The position numbers and the translations under genes are program-made. 64,000 nucleotides of DNA from Polaribacter cellanae (GTDB taxonomy: Bacteria; Bacteroidota; Bacteroidia; Flavobacteriales; Flavobacteriaceae): positions 682,001-746,000 of the forward strand of contig NZ_CP071869.1 in the NCBI RefSeq assembly GCF_017569185.1, given 5' to 3'. The notes beneath the pieces were generated by a model. That model searched no databases. It saw only the letters and a list, made by a program, of their open reading frames with translations, and was not told where the DNA came from. Shown here in pieces: positions 1 to 9,168 of the stretch (its first letter is position 1; each line of letters opens with the position of its first letter).

Positions 1-1
1 A

Positions 2-2023
2 ATTATTGTAGGCGAGCGTGAGGTAGGTTATGTTGCAAAAAAGCAGACAGCAGCTACGTTTGGCTCACGCAATTTGGTTGATATTCCTCAATCGGTTTCT
101 GTTATTACCCAAGAAGTGCTGCTTGACCAACAAGTTCGTGCTTTAGGAGATCTTGTACGTAACGATCCATCAATTATAGTGAGTAATCCACCTGGGTTTA
201 ATGAAACGATTAATGTACGAGGTTATAATTTGGATAATTCGAGTAGTTATCGTCGTGAAAATTTAATTTTTCAAAATCAGGTTCAAAGTCCTTTTGAGAA
301 CAAGGCCGCGGTTGAAATTGTAAAAGGTCCTGCTGCTATACGTTATGGTTTTACACCACCAGGCGGAATTATTAACTATGTGTTAAAAAGACCGACAGCT
401 AAACCATATATTTTTATACAAGGTTTTGGTGATAGTAATGGGACTGTAGGTATTCACGGAGACTTTGGCGGAACAATTAATGAAACTTTTGGGTATAGAA
501 TAAATGCGTTGGTTTCTGAAGAAGCGTCATTTGTAAATGATGTTTCGGGACCTCGGCAAATGTTTAGTGCACTTTTTGAATGGAAGCCTAGTGAAAAATT
601 GACTATTGATTTTGAAGGAGAATATCAATATCGTGAATTGGAACAACAGGCTACTATTAGGCTAAATTCGTTTGATTCTAAATTGAGTATTGCCCAGCGA
701 AAACAATTACTTGAAGATTTTGACCCCAAAACATTTATCGGTCAAAAATGGGGGACCTATCCTACGCGAAATTTCGTGGGTTCTATAGGTGTTACTTATA
801 ATTTTAATGACAACTGGAAAGTACAGGGGCGTATTCAAAAAATGAATCTTATTAGAGACCAGAAAGCTGCGGGTATTGTAAATGGTACTCTACAAGCTAA
901 TGGCGATTTTAAATCTCAAATATACTTTAGCCCTTCACAAGTAAGAGACCCATTGTCTACAGAGGTCTTTTTGACAGGGAAGTTCAACACATTTTCTTTG
1001 GAACATAATATTGCTGTAGGTACTGCTTACAGTAGAAATCCATTAAGTTTTTCTACAACTAATGCAAGATTTACGGCAGGTAGTTCAAATATATTTAACC
1101 CTATTGACCTTCCCTATCCTAATGCCACAGCAGGTCCTACCGTTGAAGCATTGATTTTTACTCAAAAAGCTGCGTATATAACAGATTTTATCAAAATATC
1201 GGATAAAATTGAGATTTTGGCAGCAGTTCGCTATACGGAACAGAAAAATGAAGATGTATTTAATGATAGTAAAACACTTAAAGAATCTTATAAGGACAAT
1301 ATTTTGTCGCCAAATATTGGAGTAATTTATAAGCCTACTGAAGATATAAGTTTGTATGGTAGTTATGCAACAGGAGTGACCAATGGATTGCAAATACCTA
1401 CTGAGGCAGACAATTTCGGTAACGATATTTTTTTAGACCCGGTTGAAACAGAACAGTTTGAATTTGGTGCGAAGGTTGAATTATTTAAAAAAGCCCTACT
1501 TACAGCAGCAGTGTTTGATATTGACCAGCCACTTGCATTTATAGATAACAATAACATTTTCCGTTATGGAGGAAGCCAAAGACATCGTGGCGCAGAATTT
1601 ACACTTTCAGGGAAAGTAACAAACGACTTAAAATTAGTTGTAGGAGGGCTTTATTTAGATGCCCAAATTGATAACGAAACAGAGCCTAAGCTTGATGGAA
1701 AACGACCTGCGAGTGTGCCAGAGTTTCAGGGTAATATTTATGCAGATTATAAATTATCTTTTGTTGAAGGGCTTTCGACTAATGTAGGAATATTCTACAC
1801 AGGTGACCGTTTTGCAGACAATTTAGAAACCTTTGAGGTAGATGGTTACGTACGTTTAGACCTTGGAGCAAAATATGATTTTAATATAATGGGAACAGAA
1901 ATGACGGCTCGTGCAAACATTCGCAACCTTACCAATAACCAATTTATTGAAGGTCTTGCATTTGGAAGTTTCTTATATGGTGCACCAACGACTGCTATTT
2001 TTTCGCTTGCAGCAAAGTTTTAA
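2..2023 (+). CDS. TonB-dependent siderophore receptor, 5'-truncated
   Basis: Outer-membrane beta-barrel receptor for ferric siderophores, energised by TonB. The frame is open from base 2 with no stop, and the plug region (NLVDIPQSVSVITQEVL, then EIVKGPAAIRYG and PGGIINYVLKRP) begins at once, so the true start and signal peptide lie left of the window. The TTG at 74 is not a real start. The visible part is 673 residues and ends with the aromatic barrel terminus FSLAAKF. The plug motif is typical of the ferrichrome/catecholate type (TIGR01783-like). The PepSY membrane protein follows after 16 bases, a common iron-uptake pairing. The substrate cannot be read from the sequence. Confidence 0.95.
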   Translation: MIVGEREVGYVAKKQTAATFGSRNLVDIPQSVSVITQEVLLDQQVRALGDLVRNDPSIIVSNPPGFNETINVRGYNLDNSSSYRRENLIFQNQVQSPFENKAAVEIVKGPAAIRYGFTPPGGIINYVLKRPTAKPYIFIQGFGDSNGTVGIHGDFGGTINETFGYRINALVSEEASFVNDVSGPRQMFSALFEWKPSEKLTIDFEGEYQYRELEQQATIRLNSFDSKLSIAQRKQLLEDFDPKTFIGQKWGTYPTRNFVGSIGVTYNFNDNWKVQGRIQKMNLIRDQKAAGIVNGTLQANGDFKSQIYFSPSQVRDPLSTEVFLTGKFNTFSLEHNIAVGTAYSRNPLSFSTTNARFTAGSSNIFNPIDLPYPNATAGPTVEALIFTQKAAYITDFIKISDKIEILAAVRYTEQKNEDVFNDSKTLKESYKDNILSPNIGVIYKPTEDISLYGSYATGVTNGLQIPTEADNFGNDIFLDPVETEQFEFGAKVELFKKALLTAAVFDIDQPLAFIDNNNIFRYGGSQRHRGAEFTLSGKVTNDLKLVVGGLYLDAQIDNETEPKLDGKRPASVPEFQGNIYADYKLSFVEGLSTNVGIFYTGDRFADNLETFEVDGYVRLDLGAKYDFNIMGTEMTARANIRNLTNNQFIEGLAFGSFLYGAPTTAIFSLAAKF

Positions 2024-2039
2024 AAATTATTATACGTAA

Positions 2040-3170
2040 ATGCGTTTAAAAAAAGCAGTAAGAAAAATACATCTGTGGTTTGGGTTAGCTTCTGGACTAA
2101 TACTTTCCGTTATAGGTATTACTGGTTCAATTTATGTGTTTGAGCCAGAACTTGCTGCCTTTTTGGAGCGCGACCTTTATCAAACCCAAGACAGTAAAGA
2201 TTTGTTTAAAGATGATATTGCCTTGGCGACTTATATTGAAAATAAAACTAATAAATCTATAGAAAGTATTCAATGGCCAAAGCGTGGTCGAGATACCTAC
2301 ATTTTTAAACTTTTCAATGATAAAAACTGGTATTATATTGACCAATCAACAGGCAAAATCACCAAAGGTGGCGAGGCTTTGGGTAATTTATTTTTCGGTT
2401 TTATACTTGATTTACATACAACTTTGACTGTAGGTGATACTGGGCGAATTATTACGGGAACTGCTTCTCTGCTTTTCGCTTTATTAATGCTTACAACTGG
2501 ACTGTATTTATGGTATCCTAATCATAAAGGTAGACGTAAAACAAGCTTTAAAATAAAATGGAAATCAAGTTCGAAACGTCGTAACTACGATTTACATAAT
2601 GTTATAGGTTTTTATTTTTTTATTCCTTTATTTCTCGTTGGAATAACTGGAACCGCTTTTTACTTTGACGATGAGGTGCAATGGGCGATTGATACCATTA
2701 CATTTTCAGAGCCTTTGGATAAATCTCTATGGACACAAGAAAGTACAATTCTTCATTTTGGCAAAAAAAATAAGCTTACAATTCAAGAAGCTTTGTTAGA
2801 AATGAACAAACATTATGTTGAATTGTACAAACGTAATTTGTGGATGACTGATGAGGTTTCTGGCACTTTATCATTTGCATATCAAAAAAACATTGAAATA
2901 TATGCTGGTGCTGATACAAGAGTATTTCTAAAAGCAGATGCTTATTCAGGACAAATACTTGCTGAGCGTAATCCAAAAAACTTACCATTGGGTTCTGCGA
3001 TAATGGAAAAGTGGCATTTACCAATTCATTTTGGCGAATTTGGAGGATTATTTACAAGAGTACTTTGGTTTGTTGCAGGTTTTATTCCTGTTTTACTTAC
3101 TTATACTGGGTTTAAGATTTGGTACGGAAAAAAAAACAAAAAAAGGTTAAGGTATAAGAGTTTTCGTTAA
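2040..3170 (+). CDS. PepSY-associated transmembrane protein (PiuB-like)
   Basis: Inner-membrane protein of 376 residues with four hydrophobic segments: HLWFGLASGLILSVIGITGS near the N terminus, one around residues 130-160, one around 185-210 and one at 325-350. Conserved histidines sit beside the helices (HLWFG, DLHTTL, DLHNVIG, PIHFGEFGG), as in PepSY_TM proteins, which are proposed to reduce or release iron from imported siderophores. It starts 16 bases after the receptor stop and is probably co-transcribed with it. The C terminus is rich in Lys/Arg. Family assignment is strong; a ferric-reductase role is inferred from family and context. Confidence 0.9.
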   Translation: MRLKKAVRKIHLWFGLASGLILSVIGITGSIYVFEPELAAFLERDLYQTQDSKDLFKDDIALATYIENKTNKSIESIQWPKRGRDTYIFKLFNDKNWYYIDQSTGKITKGGEALGNLFFGFILDLHTTLTVGDTGRIITGTASLLFALLMLTTGLYLWYPNHKGRRKTSFKIKWKSSSKRRNYDLHNVIGFYFFIPLFLVGITGTAFYFDDEVQWAIDTITFSEPLDKSLWTQESTILHFGKKNKLTIQEALLEMNKHYVELYKRNLWMTDEVSGTLSFAYQKNIEIYAGADTRVFLKADAYSGQILAERNPKNLPLGSAIMEKWHLPIHFGEFGGLFTRVLWFVAGFIPVLLTYTGFKIWYGKKNKKRLRYKSFR

Positions 3171-3279
3171 AATTGAACTTTTGGCATAAAGACGATTGTT
3201 GTGTGTAATTTAACCAAACAATAAACATTTGAAAATCAGACAAATATAATTATTTTTATTCTTTTTTAATATTTAATTA

Positions 3280-3308
3280 TTGTTTTACGATAATTTATTA
3301 TAGATTTG
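3280..3308 (+). promoter_or_regulatory. Bacteroidota-type promoter for the DUF2975 gene
   Basis: TTG at 3280-3282, an 18-base spacer and TAGATTTG at 3301-3308 match the Bacteroidota consensus TTG-N19-TAnnTTTG. The ATG of the DUF2975 gene is 22 bases downstream. Confidence 0.7.
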
Positions 3309-3329
3309 CAATAATAAAACTCATATAAA

Positions 3330-3875
3330 ATGAAAAATAAAACAAAAAACACAGACAAAGGTATTAAAGCGTTTCACACAGTTTACGTTATTGGAATTGT
3401 TTTCGCAGGAATGAAACTAATTGAATATCTAAAATGGACTTTTCAATTAATAAGAAAATGGAATTTACCAGAAGAGCCTTTTTTCTCTAAGGTAAATTTG
3501 ACAAGTATTAATAATCAAATGTCAATAACTGCTTATTTAATATTTGCCATTTGTTATATTATTGTATTTGGTTTCATATTTTTAGGTCTTTATCAACTGA
3601 ATAAAACGACCAAGCTGTTTGCTGAGAAAATTACTTTTCAAAAAGAAGTTGGTTCTGCTTTTAAAAAGGCAGGAAAATTATTTCTTGCTTTTGCTTTTGG
3701 AACATTGATTATTGATATTGCTGTGTTAGCTTGGACACTGGGTTCAAGTAAAGTAATTGACTTATTGTCAACTGAATTAATAGTTTTTTTAATTTTAGGT
3801 TATCTAATGTTCTTTTTAGCGGATATTTTTGAAGAAGGAATAACTTTAAAAGAAGAAAACGAATTAACTATATAA
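3330..3875 (+). CDS. DUF2975 domain membrane protein
   Basis: A 181-residue integral membrane protein with four hydrophobic segments (about residues 18-35, 66-90, 112-132 and 145-162), the layout of the DUF2975 family. The family's biochemical role is unknown. Members are typically encoded right beside a short YozG-like HTH regulator, as here: the next ATG follows after two bases. A canonical promoter precedes it. The pair is bracketed by perfect 12-bp inverted repeats. Confidence 0.85.
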   Translation: MKNKTKNTDKGIKAFHTVYVIGIVFAGMKLIEYLKWTFQLIRKWNLPEEPFFSKVNLTSINNQMSITAYLIFAICYIIVFGFIFLGLYQLNKTTKLFAEKITFQKEVGSAFKKAGKLFLAFAFGTLIIDIAVLAWTLGSSKVIDLLSTELIVFLILGYLMFFLADIFEEGITLKEENELTI

Positions 3876-3877
3876 TT

Positions 3878-4084
3878 ATGGCTATTATAGTTAATTTAGA
3901 TGTAATGCTTGCGAAAAGAAAAATGCAATCGAAAGAATTGGTTGAAATTCTCGGAATTACACCAGCAAATCTATCGATATTGAAAACAGGTAAAGCCAAA
4001 GCTATACGATTTACAACACTTGAGGCAATTTGTGAGGCTTTAGAGTGTCAACCAGGAGATATTTTAGAATATAAAAACGAATAA
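3878..4084 (+). CDS. YozG-like Cro/C1 HTH regulator
   Basis: A 68-residue protein that is essentially one helix-turn-helix domain: LAKRKMQSKELVEILGIT, then the recognition region PANLSILKTGKAKAIRF and the ending LEAICEALECQPGDILEY, characteristic of the YozG/XRE subgroup. It starts two bases after the DUF2975 stop, so the two are surely one transcript. It likely regulates its own operon; no operator was identified. Confidence 0.9.
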   Translation: MAIIVNLDVMLAKRKMQSKELVEILGITPANLSILKTGKAKAIRFTTLEAICEALECQPGDILEYKNE

Positions 4085-4113
4085 AAAACTACACACAACA
4101 AGGGCTATACTCA

Positions 4114-4575
4114 ATGACACCCATTTGCAGTTTTACTCTAAAGGCTAAAATACCGAAAAAATCAATACCAAAAATCAAACCTAAAACTTTAGGTGAATTC
4201 ATAAAGAAAGTAAGACAACAAAAGAATCTATCTCAAGCAGTTGCGGCAAAATCCTTCGGAGTAAATGGAATGTGTTTATCAAGTTGGGAATTGAACAAAA
4301 AAACAATACATCCAAAATATTTAGAATCTATACTTGATTTTTTGGGATTCACTCCACGACTAAAATCAGGCTTTGATAAAATTGGAATGAGAACAAAATT
4401 ATGGAGGAAACAGAATTCTGTTTCAATGGATAACTTTTTACAGATGGTTAATCTCCCTAAAGAAGAAATTCTAAAAATAGAACAAGCTAGATACTGTAAA
4501 TTTGATAAAAAAACAGAAACAAAAATCAATACATTTTTGAAAAATAATGCTACTTCTTTCGCAACGCATCCATAA
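4114..4575 (+). CDS. XRE-family helix-turn-helix protein
   Basis: A 153-residue protein. Residues about 28-75 form a Cro/C1 HTH (LGEFIKKVRQQKNLSQAVAA, then SFGVNGMCLSSWELNKKTIHP). A second, degenerate helical segment follows (KLWRKQNSVSMDNFLQMV), so it may carry two HTH-like units. The 3' end overlaps the convergent ATPase gene by 26 bases, so both genes share terminal sequence in opposite directions. Targets are unknown. Confidence 0.75.
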   Translation: MTPICSFTLKAKIPKKSIPKIKPKTLGEFIKKVRQQKNLSQAVAAKSFGVNGMCLSSWELNKKTIHPKYLESILDFLGFTPRLKSGFDKIGMRTKLWRKQNSVSMDNFLQMVNLPKEEILKIEQARYCKFDKKTETKINTFLKNNATSFATHP

Positions 4576-7500
4576 TAATATTAGCGATTGATTTTTGCTT
4601 ATTTATATCTACATCTTCTGTTTTGTAATTTACTTTTACTCTATATCCACGAACACGTTTTTCTTTGGTTATTGATGTTGGGTTTAGTGCTTCCAAATAG
4701 AGTGATAATTCTTCAGAAGGAAAGAAGTGTATTTTAGAGTGTAATTTTTTAGAGATAATTTTAAAAGATTGTTCTTTAATATTTTGCAAATGCTTTTCAT
4801 TATTAGAAATCATATATACCAATGAATATCCATTATCAATACATTTTTGAATGTTTTGAACTTCATAATCAACAGTATTGGTAACTGAAATTTCAATTGC
4901 GATACGGATATCATCTTTTAACAACCCAACATCAACACGCCCTCCATTATTCGTTTCTTCTTCTAATGTAGCTTTAAAGCCACGTTGTACTGCCATTGTT
5001 TTTACAAAATATTGTAGTGAACGATGTTGACGAAGTACTTCTTGCTCTTCAGCTTGCTCGAGATAGATTTCTTTTTGTTTTTCAAACGGAGTAGTTGGTT
5101 TTTCTATCTTTATTTCAGAAGGTATAATTTCAGTTTCTTCAATTACAGAAGTAGGTACAGGAATAGGAATTACATTAATATTTTTTTCTTTTTCCGTTTG
5201 TGTAAATTTTTCTTCGTCTTTTTTATCAAGCGATTTCTTCGTAATTTTTGGTAACAAATTATCTAATAATTTCTTTATTTCCGAACGATTTTTAGTGTAT
5301 TTGTTTCTGGTGTTATCTACTATAAATTTCTTAATTTCTGAATTTATATTTTCAGTTAGTTTAGGAGTTGTAAGTGAAAAATCATTTGCGCTACTTCCTA
5401 CACGCATAATTACTTGTCCTGTTCCTAAACTCTGTAAATCATTTTGCTCAAAAAAAGAGAATCCAGATTCTAATTTTCGAGCATCATTATCGCCTAATCT
5501 ATAGCATATTCTTGTAAATGGGTTCGAAATCACTGAATTCAAAATTTTTGACTCTTCAATTTGTGACAATTCTTGATGTGCTAAAACAAGTCCAATACCA
5601 TATTTACGAACACCAGAGAGCATTGAAGTGATAGAAGGCGTAATAAAATTTTGAAATTCATCCATATAAATATAAAATGGATGTCTTTTTTCTTTTGAAA
5701 TACTTTGTCTTGATAAAGCAACTTGGTTGAACTTTGAAATAAAAATAGAGCCTAATAAATATGAATTATCTTCCCCAATAAGTCCTTGAGATAATTTGAG
5801 TAAAACTATTTTCTTGTTTTCAATGCACTCCTTAAAATCAATGCCGCGTTTTTGTGCCAACATATAACGAATTATTTTTGGACGTAAAAACGTATCTATT
5901 CGTGTTAAAAGAGGTGCAATTCCTTTTTTAACCATTGGATATTCATTTTGCCAATAATAATGGATGGAATTATCATCTACATTTTCTAAAAATGAATTTC
6001 TAAATTTTTCTTCAATCAAAAAACGTTTTAATTCTATGAGTGTTCCTCCTGTGTTACTCTCTAGAAAAGCATTAATAGCATTCGACAATACTGCTGTCAT
6101 ATTATCTCCCCAAGCTGTAGCATGACGTTTAAAAGCAGAAACCAAGTCTGAACTTAGTACTATTTTTTCTGCATCAGTAGTTGCATGTAATAAATTAAAT
6201 CCAATAGGAAACTCACTGTCTGATGGATCAATAATAATAACATCTTCTTTTCTATGTGCTGGAATTCGGAGTAAAATGTCATTACAAATATCGCCATGCG
6301 GGTCAAACAGCGCAATCCCATTTCCTTTTACAATATCATCCAAAACCATGTTTGCAATCAACGTCGATTTCCCAACACCTGTAGCTCCAATAATATGAAT
6401 ATGTTTAAGCTTTTGTTCTTTATTTAAGTAAACATTTTGTTTTTCTTGTTGATGTGAATTGATGCCGATGCAACAACCTTTTGTGTCTAGTAAAACAATT
6501 TGTGGTGCTTTTTTTGTTTTTTCATCGGTAAACCCTAATTTGGATGAGATGACACTCTCATTTGGATAATGTACTAACGACACTAATTCCTCTGTATTTA
6601 ATAACATTCCCAATCTATTAGACTGTCTGTAAAAAAGATTTTCTACATGATGTTGATATTTGTACCCTTCATTAGATAAGGGAATTAATCTATTGAACTC
6701 AGATTTTGAAAATGTAGAAATTGTTCTTATTATTTCAGATGCTAAATATTGGGCACGTTCCTTTAATAATGACTGTGTAGCTAATCGTACCACAACAGCA
6801 AACAAAGGCTTAGATACCTTGTTTTTTGCCACTTGTAGCATCTCTGGAGCATCCATAAAGAAAGAATTCCCTTGTGAATCAGAAACCGAATTAATAATAC
6901 TTTTTGACCAAGAATTTAAAACACCCTTAAAAAGAACCTGATAAACTACAACATCTCCTTGTTGTAAATTTTCCAATGTAGCAAATACACTTGTAAGACT
7001 ATCAATACTAAAATTTTGAGGAGTCTCTATAGTACGCATAAATTCTTCTTCCAAACCAAAATCACAAATAGCAATGTCATCATAATTATTAAAAGGAAGT
7101 TCTAAAGCATTTATTTCATTAAGCAAAATAGAAGAAAAATAGGCTTTAAAATGAGATTCAACACGCATTTTATCTTTTTCACTACATACAATTTGAATCG
7201 TAACTTTTTCAAAAGTGCCAATAATTTCAAAAGATATATTACTTTCTGTATAGCAAAGTATATTCAACAGCTCCACAAACAAGGTTTTATCAATATAAGG
7301 GCGTTTTGGAAAAGAAATTTCTAATCCAATTAATGTCGGTTTTGAAGTAACTTGTTTTGGTAAAAAAGGTTTATCTTCAACTTTTAATTCTTTTTCTTTG
7401 GAAGAAAAGAGTGTTGTTAATTGTTTAAAATAGGAAGGAACTTTTCCATCATCATAATTTTGCGGATAGTTATTTAGAATTTGATAATGAGAAAAAGGAT

Positions 7501-7609
7501 TAAAAGGCGGTTCTATTTCTACACAAAAAGGGAAGTGGTAATAACCACGTCCCTTATAATCAAACTCATAAAAATTAATTGTAGCCTGTTCTACTAATGA
7601 TAGCTTCAT
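4550..7609 (-). CDS. Large VirD4/HerA-like ATPase with C-terminal nuclease-like domain
   Basis: A 1019-residue protein. Walker A (GATGVGKSTLIANM) lies near residue 406, followed by ALFDPHGD. Walker B (IYMDEFQNF) lies near 645, then an HQELSQ sensor-like segment: the fold of TraG/VirD4 coupling proteins and DUF87/HerA helicases. The N-terminal 370 residues are not recognisable. A variable Lys/Glu-rich linker (about 770-860) leads to a C-terminal segment containing GGRVDVGLLKDDIRIAIEIS, resembling the D...E core of PD-(D/E)XK nucleases but without the usual Lys. It is the last gene of the TIR/caspase operon, four bases after the membrane gene. No relaxase or mating-pair genes lie nearby, so a defence or motor role is at least as likely as conjugation. 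Confidence 0.85.
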   Translation of the reverse strand: MKLSLVEQATINFYEFDYKGRGYYHFPFCVEIEPPFNPFSHYQILNNYPQNYDDGKVPSYFKQLTTLFSSKEKELKVEDKPFLPKQVTSKPTLIGLEISFPKRPYIDKTLFVELLNILCYTESNISFEIIGTFEKVTIQIVCSEKDKMRVESHFKAYFSSILLNEINALELPFNNYDDIAICDFGLEEEFMRTIETPQNFSIDSLTSVFATLENLQQGDVVVYQVLFKGVLNSWSKSIINSVSDSQGNSFFMDAPEMLQVAKNKVSKPLFAVVVRLATQSLLKERAQYLASEIIRTISTFSKSEFNRLIPLSNEGYKYQHHVENLFYRQSNRLGMLLNTEELVSLVHYPNESVISSKLGFTDEKTKKAPQIVLLDTKGCCIGINSHQQEKQNVYLNKEQKLKHIHIIGATGVGKSTLIANMVLDDIVKGNGIALFDPHGDICNDILLRIPAHRKEDVIIIDPSDSEFPIGFNLLHATTDAEKIVLSSDLVSAFKRHATAWGDNMTAVLSNAINAFLESNTGGTLIELKRFLIEEKFRNSFLENVDDNSIHYYWQNEYPMVKKGIAPLLTRIDTFLRPKIIRYMLAQKRGIDFKECIENKKIVLLKLSQGLIGEDNSYLLGSIFISKFNQVALSRQSISKEKRHPFYIYMDEFQNFITPSITSMLSGVRKYGIGLVLAHQELSQIEESKILNSVISNPFTRICYRLGDNDARKLESGFSFFEQNDLQSLGTGQVIMRVGSSANDFSLTTPKLTENINSEIKKFIVDNTRNKYTKNRSEIKKLLDNLLPKITKKSLDKKDEEKFTQTEKEKNINVIPIPVPTSVIEETEIIPSEIKIEKPTTPFEKQKEIYLEQAEEQEVLRQHRSLQYFVKTMAVQRGFKATLEEETNNGGRVDVGLLKDDIRIAIEISVTNTVDYEVQNIQKCIDNGYSLVYMISNNEKHLQNIKEQSFKIISKKLHSKIHFFPSEELSLYLEALNPTSITKEKRVRGYRVKVNYKTEDVDINKQKSIANIIMDALRKK

Positions 7610-7613
7610 CTCA

Positions 7614-8198
7614 TTATCGTTTGAAGATATCTTGTAGTGTTGGTTTGCGTTCTTGTTCTGATAATGATCTTATCCCTTGAGATTTGGTAATATCATCAAT
7701 CACTTTTAATACAGCAGCTTGTGCATAACTCATAAACATAGAGGCTGTATCAATTTTATAATAAGTAACAGGATATAATTTTCTAGCTAGCCAACCGCCT
7801 ACAAATGGTATTTTTGAAATTAGTATTTGACCAAAAGAGTTTTTATATAATAGCCACCATGAAATAAAAAAACCGTTACCAAATGGTGCTCCACAAATAT
7901 CATATTGATAGTCTTTCCATGTAATTCTTAAATAGGATCGTCTAGATGACAATGCATTACCTTCTTTTAAAGACACTTGCTCCATTTTAATTCGTTTAAT
8001 CCCTTTGTTTTCTAGCTCTTCTTTAAGAAGCTTATAAAAATCTTTTGTAGAAAAATTAAAATCATCTATCAAAGTGTTCCACCTTGAGTGATAGCTTTTT
8101 AAAGAAGCACTAAAAATAGATTTTAGAATTAAGAATGCTATCAATCCATAAAGCAAGTACATTCCGTAGTGTGTGATGTAAAATAAGATTTCGTTCAT
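7614..8198 (-). CDS. Small membrane-anchored protein of unknown function
   Basis: A 194-residue protein with one N-terminal transmembrane helix (MYLLYGLIAFLILKSIF, about residues 13-29), a mixed alpha/beta body and a second moderately hydrophobic stretch around residues 110-135. I do not recognise the family. It sits five bases after the caspase gene and four before the ATPase, so translation of the three is probably coupled. It may anchor the ATPase or another operon product at the membrane. Confidence 0.7.
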   Translation of the reverse strand: MNEILFYITHYGMYLLYGLIAFLILKSIFSASLKSYHSRWNTLIDDFNFSTKDFYKLLKEELENKGIKRIKMEQVSLKEGNALSSRRSYLRITWKDYQYDICGAPFGNGFFISWWLLYKNSFGQILISKIPFVGGWLARKLYPVTYYKIDTASMFMSYAQAAVLKVIDDITKSQGIRSLSEQERKPTLQDIFKR

Positions 8199-8203
8199 AG
8201 TTT

Positions 8204-9166
8204 TTATATTATATCGTTATTAACCATTTCCCAATATGACTTCCCTTGCGTAGTCAATTTACACGATTTTGATTCCATTGCAGCATCATACATGTGAGGA
8301 GCATCAACTGGAACAACTAAATTAACTCTATTGTATTTCTGAAGAACTTCAAATTTCTTTACATTTTCGGGGTTAGGATTCTCGCTTTTGGGTTCAAATG
8401 AGGGGTTCAGATTAAATACTTCATCTGGACCATTTGGAAATAAGTTTATCATTTCTTTTAAATGCAAAGGTCTAATTTGAGTATAAACTTTTCTAAGATT
8501 GGTATATCTTCTTATACTGGTCATAAAAATTGGTCTTTGACCTTTTTCTCCCATAGCTTTATCTATGTATCCATATATGTTTCCTGGTGTCACTTCACCT
8601 AAAATACTTGCAGCTCCACCATCCAAAGCGTGAATTAATAATCTAGTAAAAACACCAGAACCATTTTTTTCTACAGAATACTGATTTGCAGCAGAAGCAG
8701 CTAAAACAGTAACACCTTCATTAATTGAAGTTAAATTAGTATTCATTGAACTTTTTCCAAAACTACCCGCATGACAACAATCAAAAATGATAATATTATT
8801 ATGAGCTGGTGAATTGTTAACAATGCTCAATATTTCAGCCATGGAAAGCCCATCATCACCTCTTTTACACTCTGAAGTCATTAAATATCCTCCTGTAAAC
8901 TCTACATGACCATGTCCAGAAAAATACAATAAAGAAATTTCTCTTGGGTCTCGAAAAAGCTCCTCGATTCTATCTTTTAAAATTCCTCTAGAAAGTTGTA
9001 GGCCATGATCAGCAGTTATTAACTCTACTTCAAAATTCTTTTCATGGTCTTCATTATTTGCATGTCGACTTAAGACTCTGTTAACTTCCATTGCATCATT
9101 TACACAACCATTTAAACTTTTAATATCTTCATAATGATTTATTCCAATTACTAATGCTTTTCTCAT
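8204..9166 (-). CDS. Caspase-like (peptidase C14) protease
   Basis: A 320-residue protein. Residues 1-210 form a caspase-hemoglobinase fold: LVIGINHYEDIKSLNGCVND at the N terminus, catalytic His in YFSGHGH (His85) and catalytic Cys in FDCCHAGS (Cys131, the second Cys). The dyad is complete. The C-terminal ~100 residues (LVVPVDAPHMYDAAM, SKSCKLTTQGKSYW) form a separate domain often attached to bacterial caspases, perhaps a sensor. It lies two bases after the broken TIR-like gene, in an operon with an intact TIR gene. In TIR-caspase (type IV Thoeris) defence a TIR-made nucleotide signal activates a caspase-like effector; that role is inferred here. Confidence 0.9.
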   Translation of the reverse strand: MRKALVIGINHYEDIKSLNGCVNDAMEVNRVLSRHANNEDHEKNFEVELITADHGLQLSRGILKDRIEELFRDPREISLLYFSGHGHVEFTGGYLMTSECKRGDDGLSMAEILSIVNNSPAHNNIIIFDCCHAGSFGKSSMNTNLTSINEGVTVLAASAANQYSVEKNGSGVFTRLLIHALDGGAASILGEVTPGNIYGYIDKAMGEKGQRPIFMTSIRRYTNLRKVYTQIRPLHLKEMINLFPNGPDEVFNLNPSFEPKSENPNPENVKKFEVLQKYNRVNLVVPVDAPHMYDAAMESKSCKLTTQGKSYWEMVNNDII

Positions 9167-9168
9167 AA

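Larger units (their letters stand above)
3197..4101. repeat. Perfect 12-bp inverted repeat flanking the DUF2975/HTH pair
   Basis: TTGTTGTGTGTA at 3197-3208 is exactly mirrored by TACACACAACAA at 4090-4101. The arms enclose only the promoter and the two small genes. They sit just outside the coding ends, so they could be cassette-like termini or structured transcript ends. A transposase is not present between them. Confidence 0.6.

Noticed and set aside
4550..7609. Reading the 1019-aa ATPase as proof of a conjugative element
   Set aside because: No relaxase, mating-pair or integrase gene is adjacent, and the gene is operonic with TIR and caspase genes.
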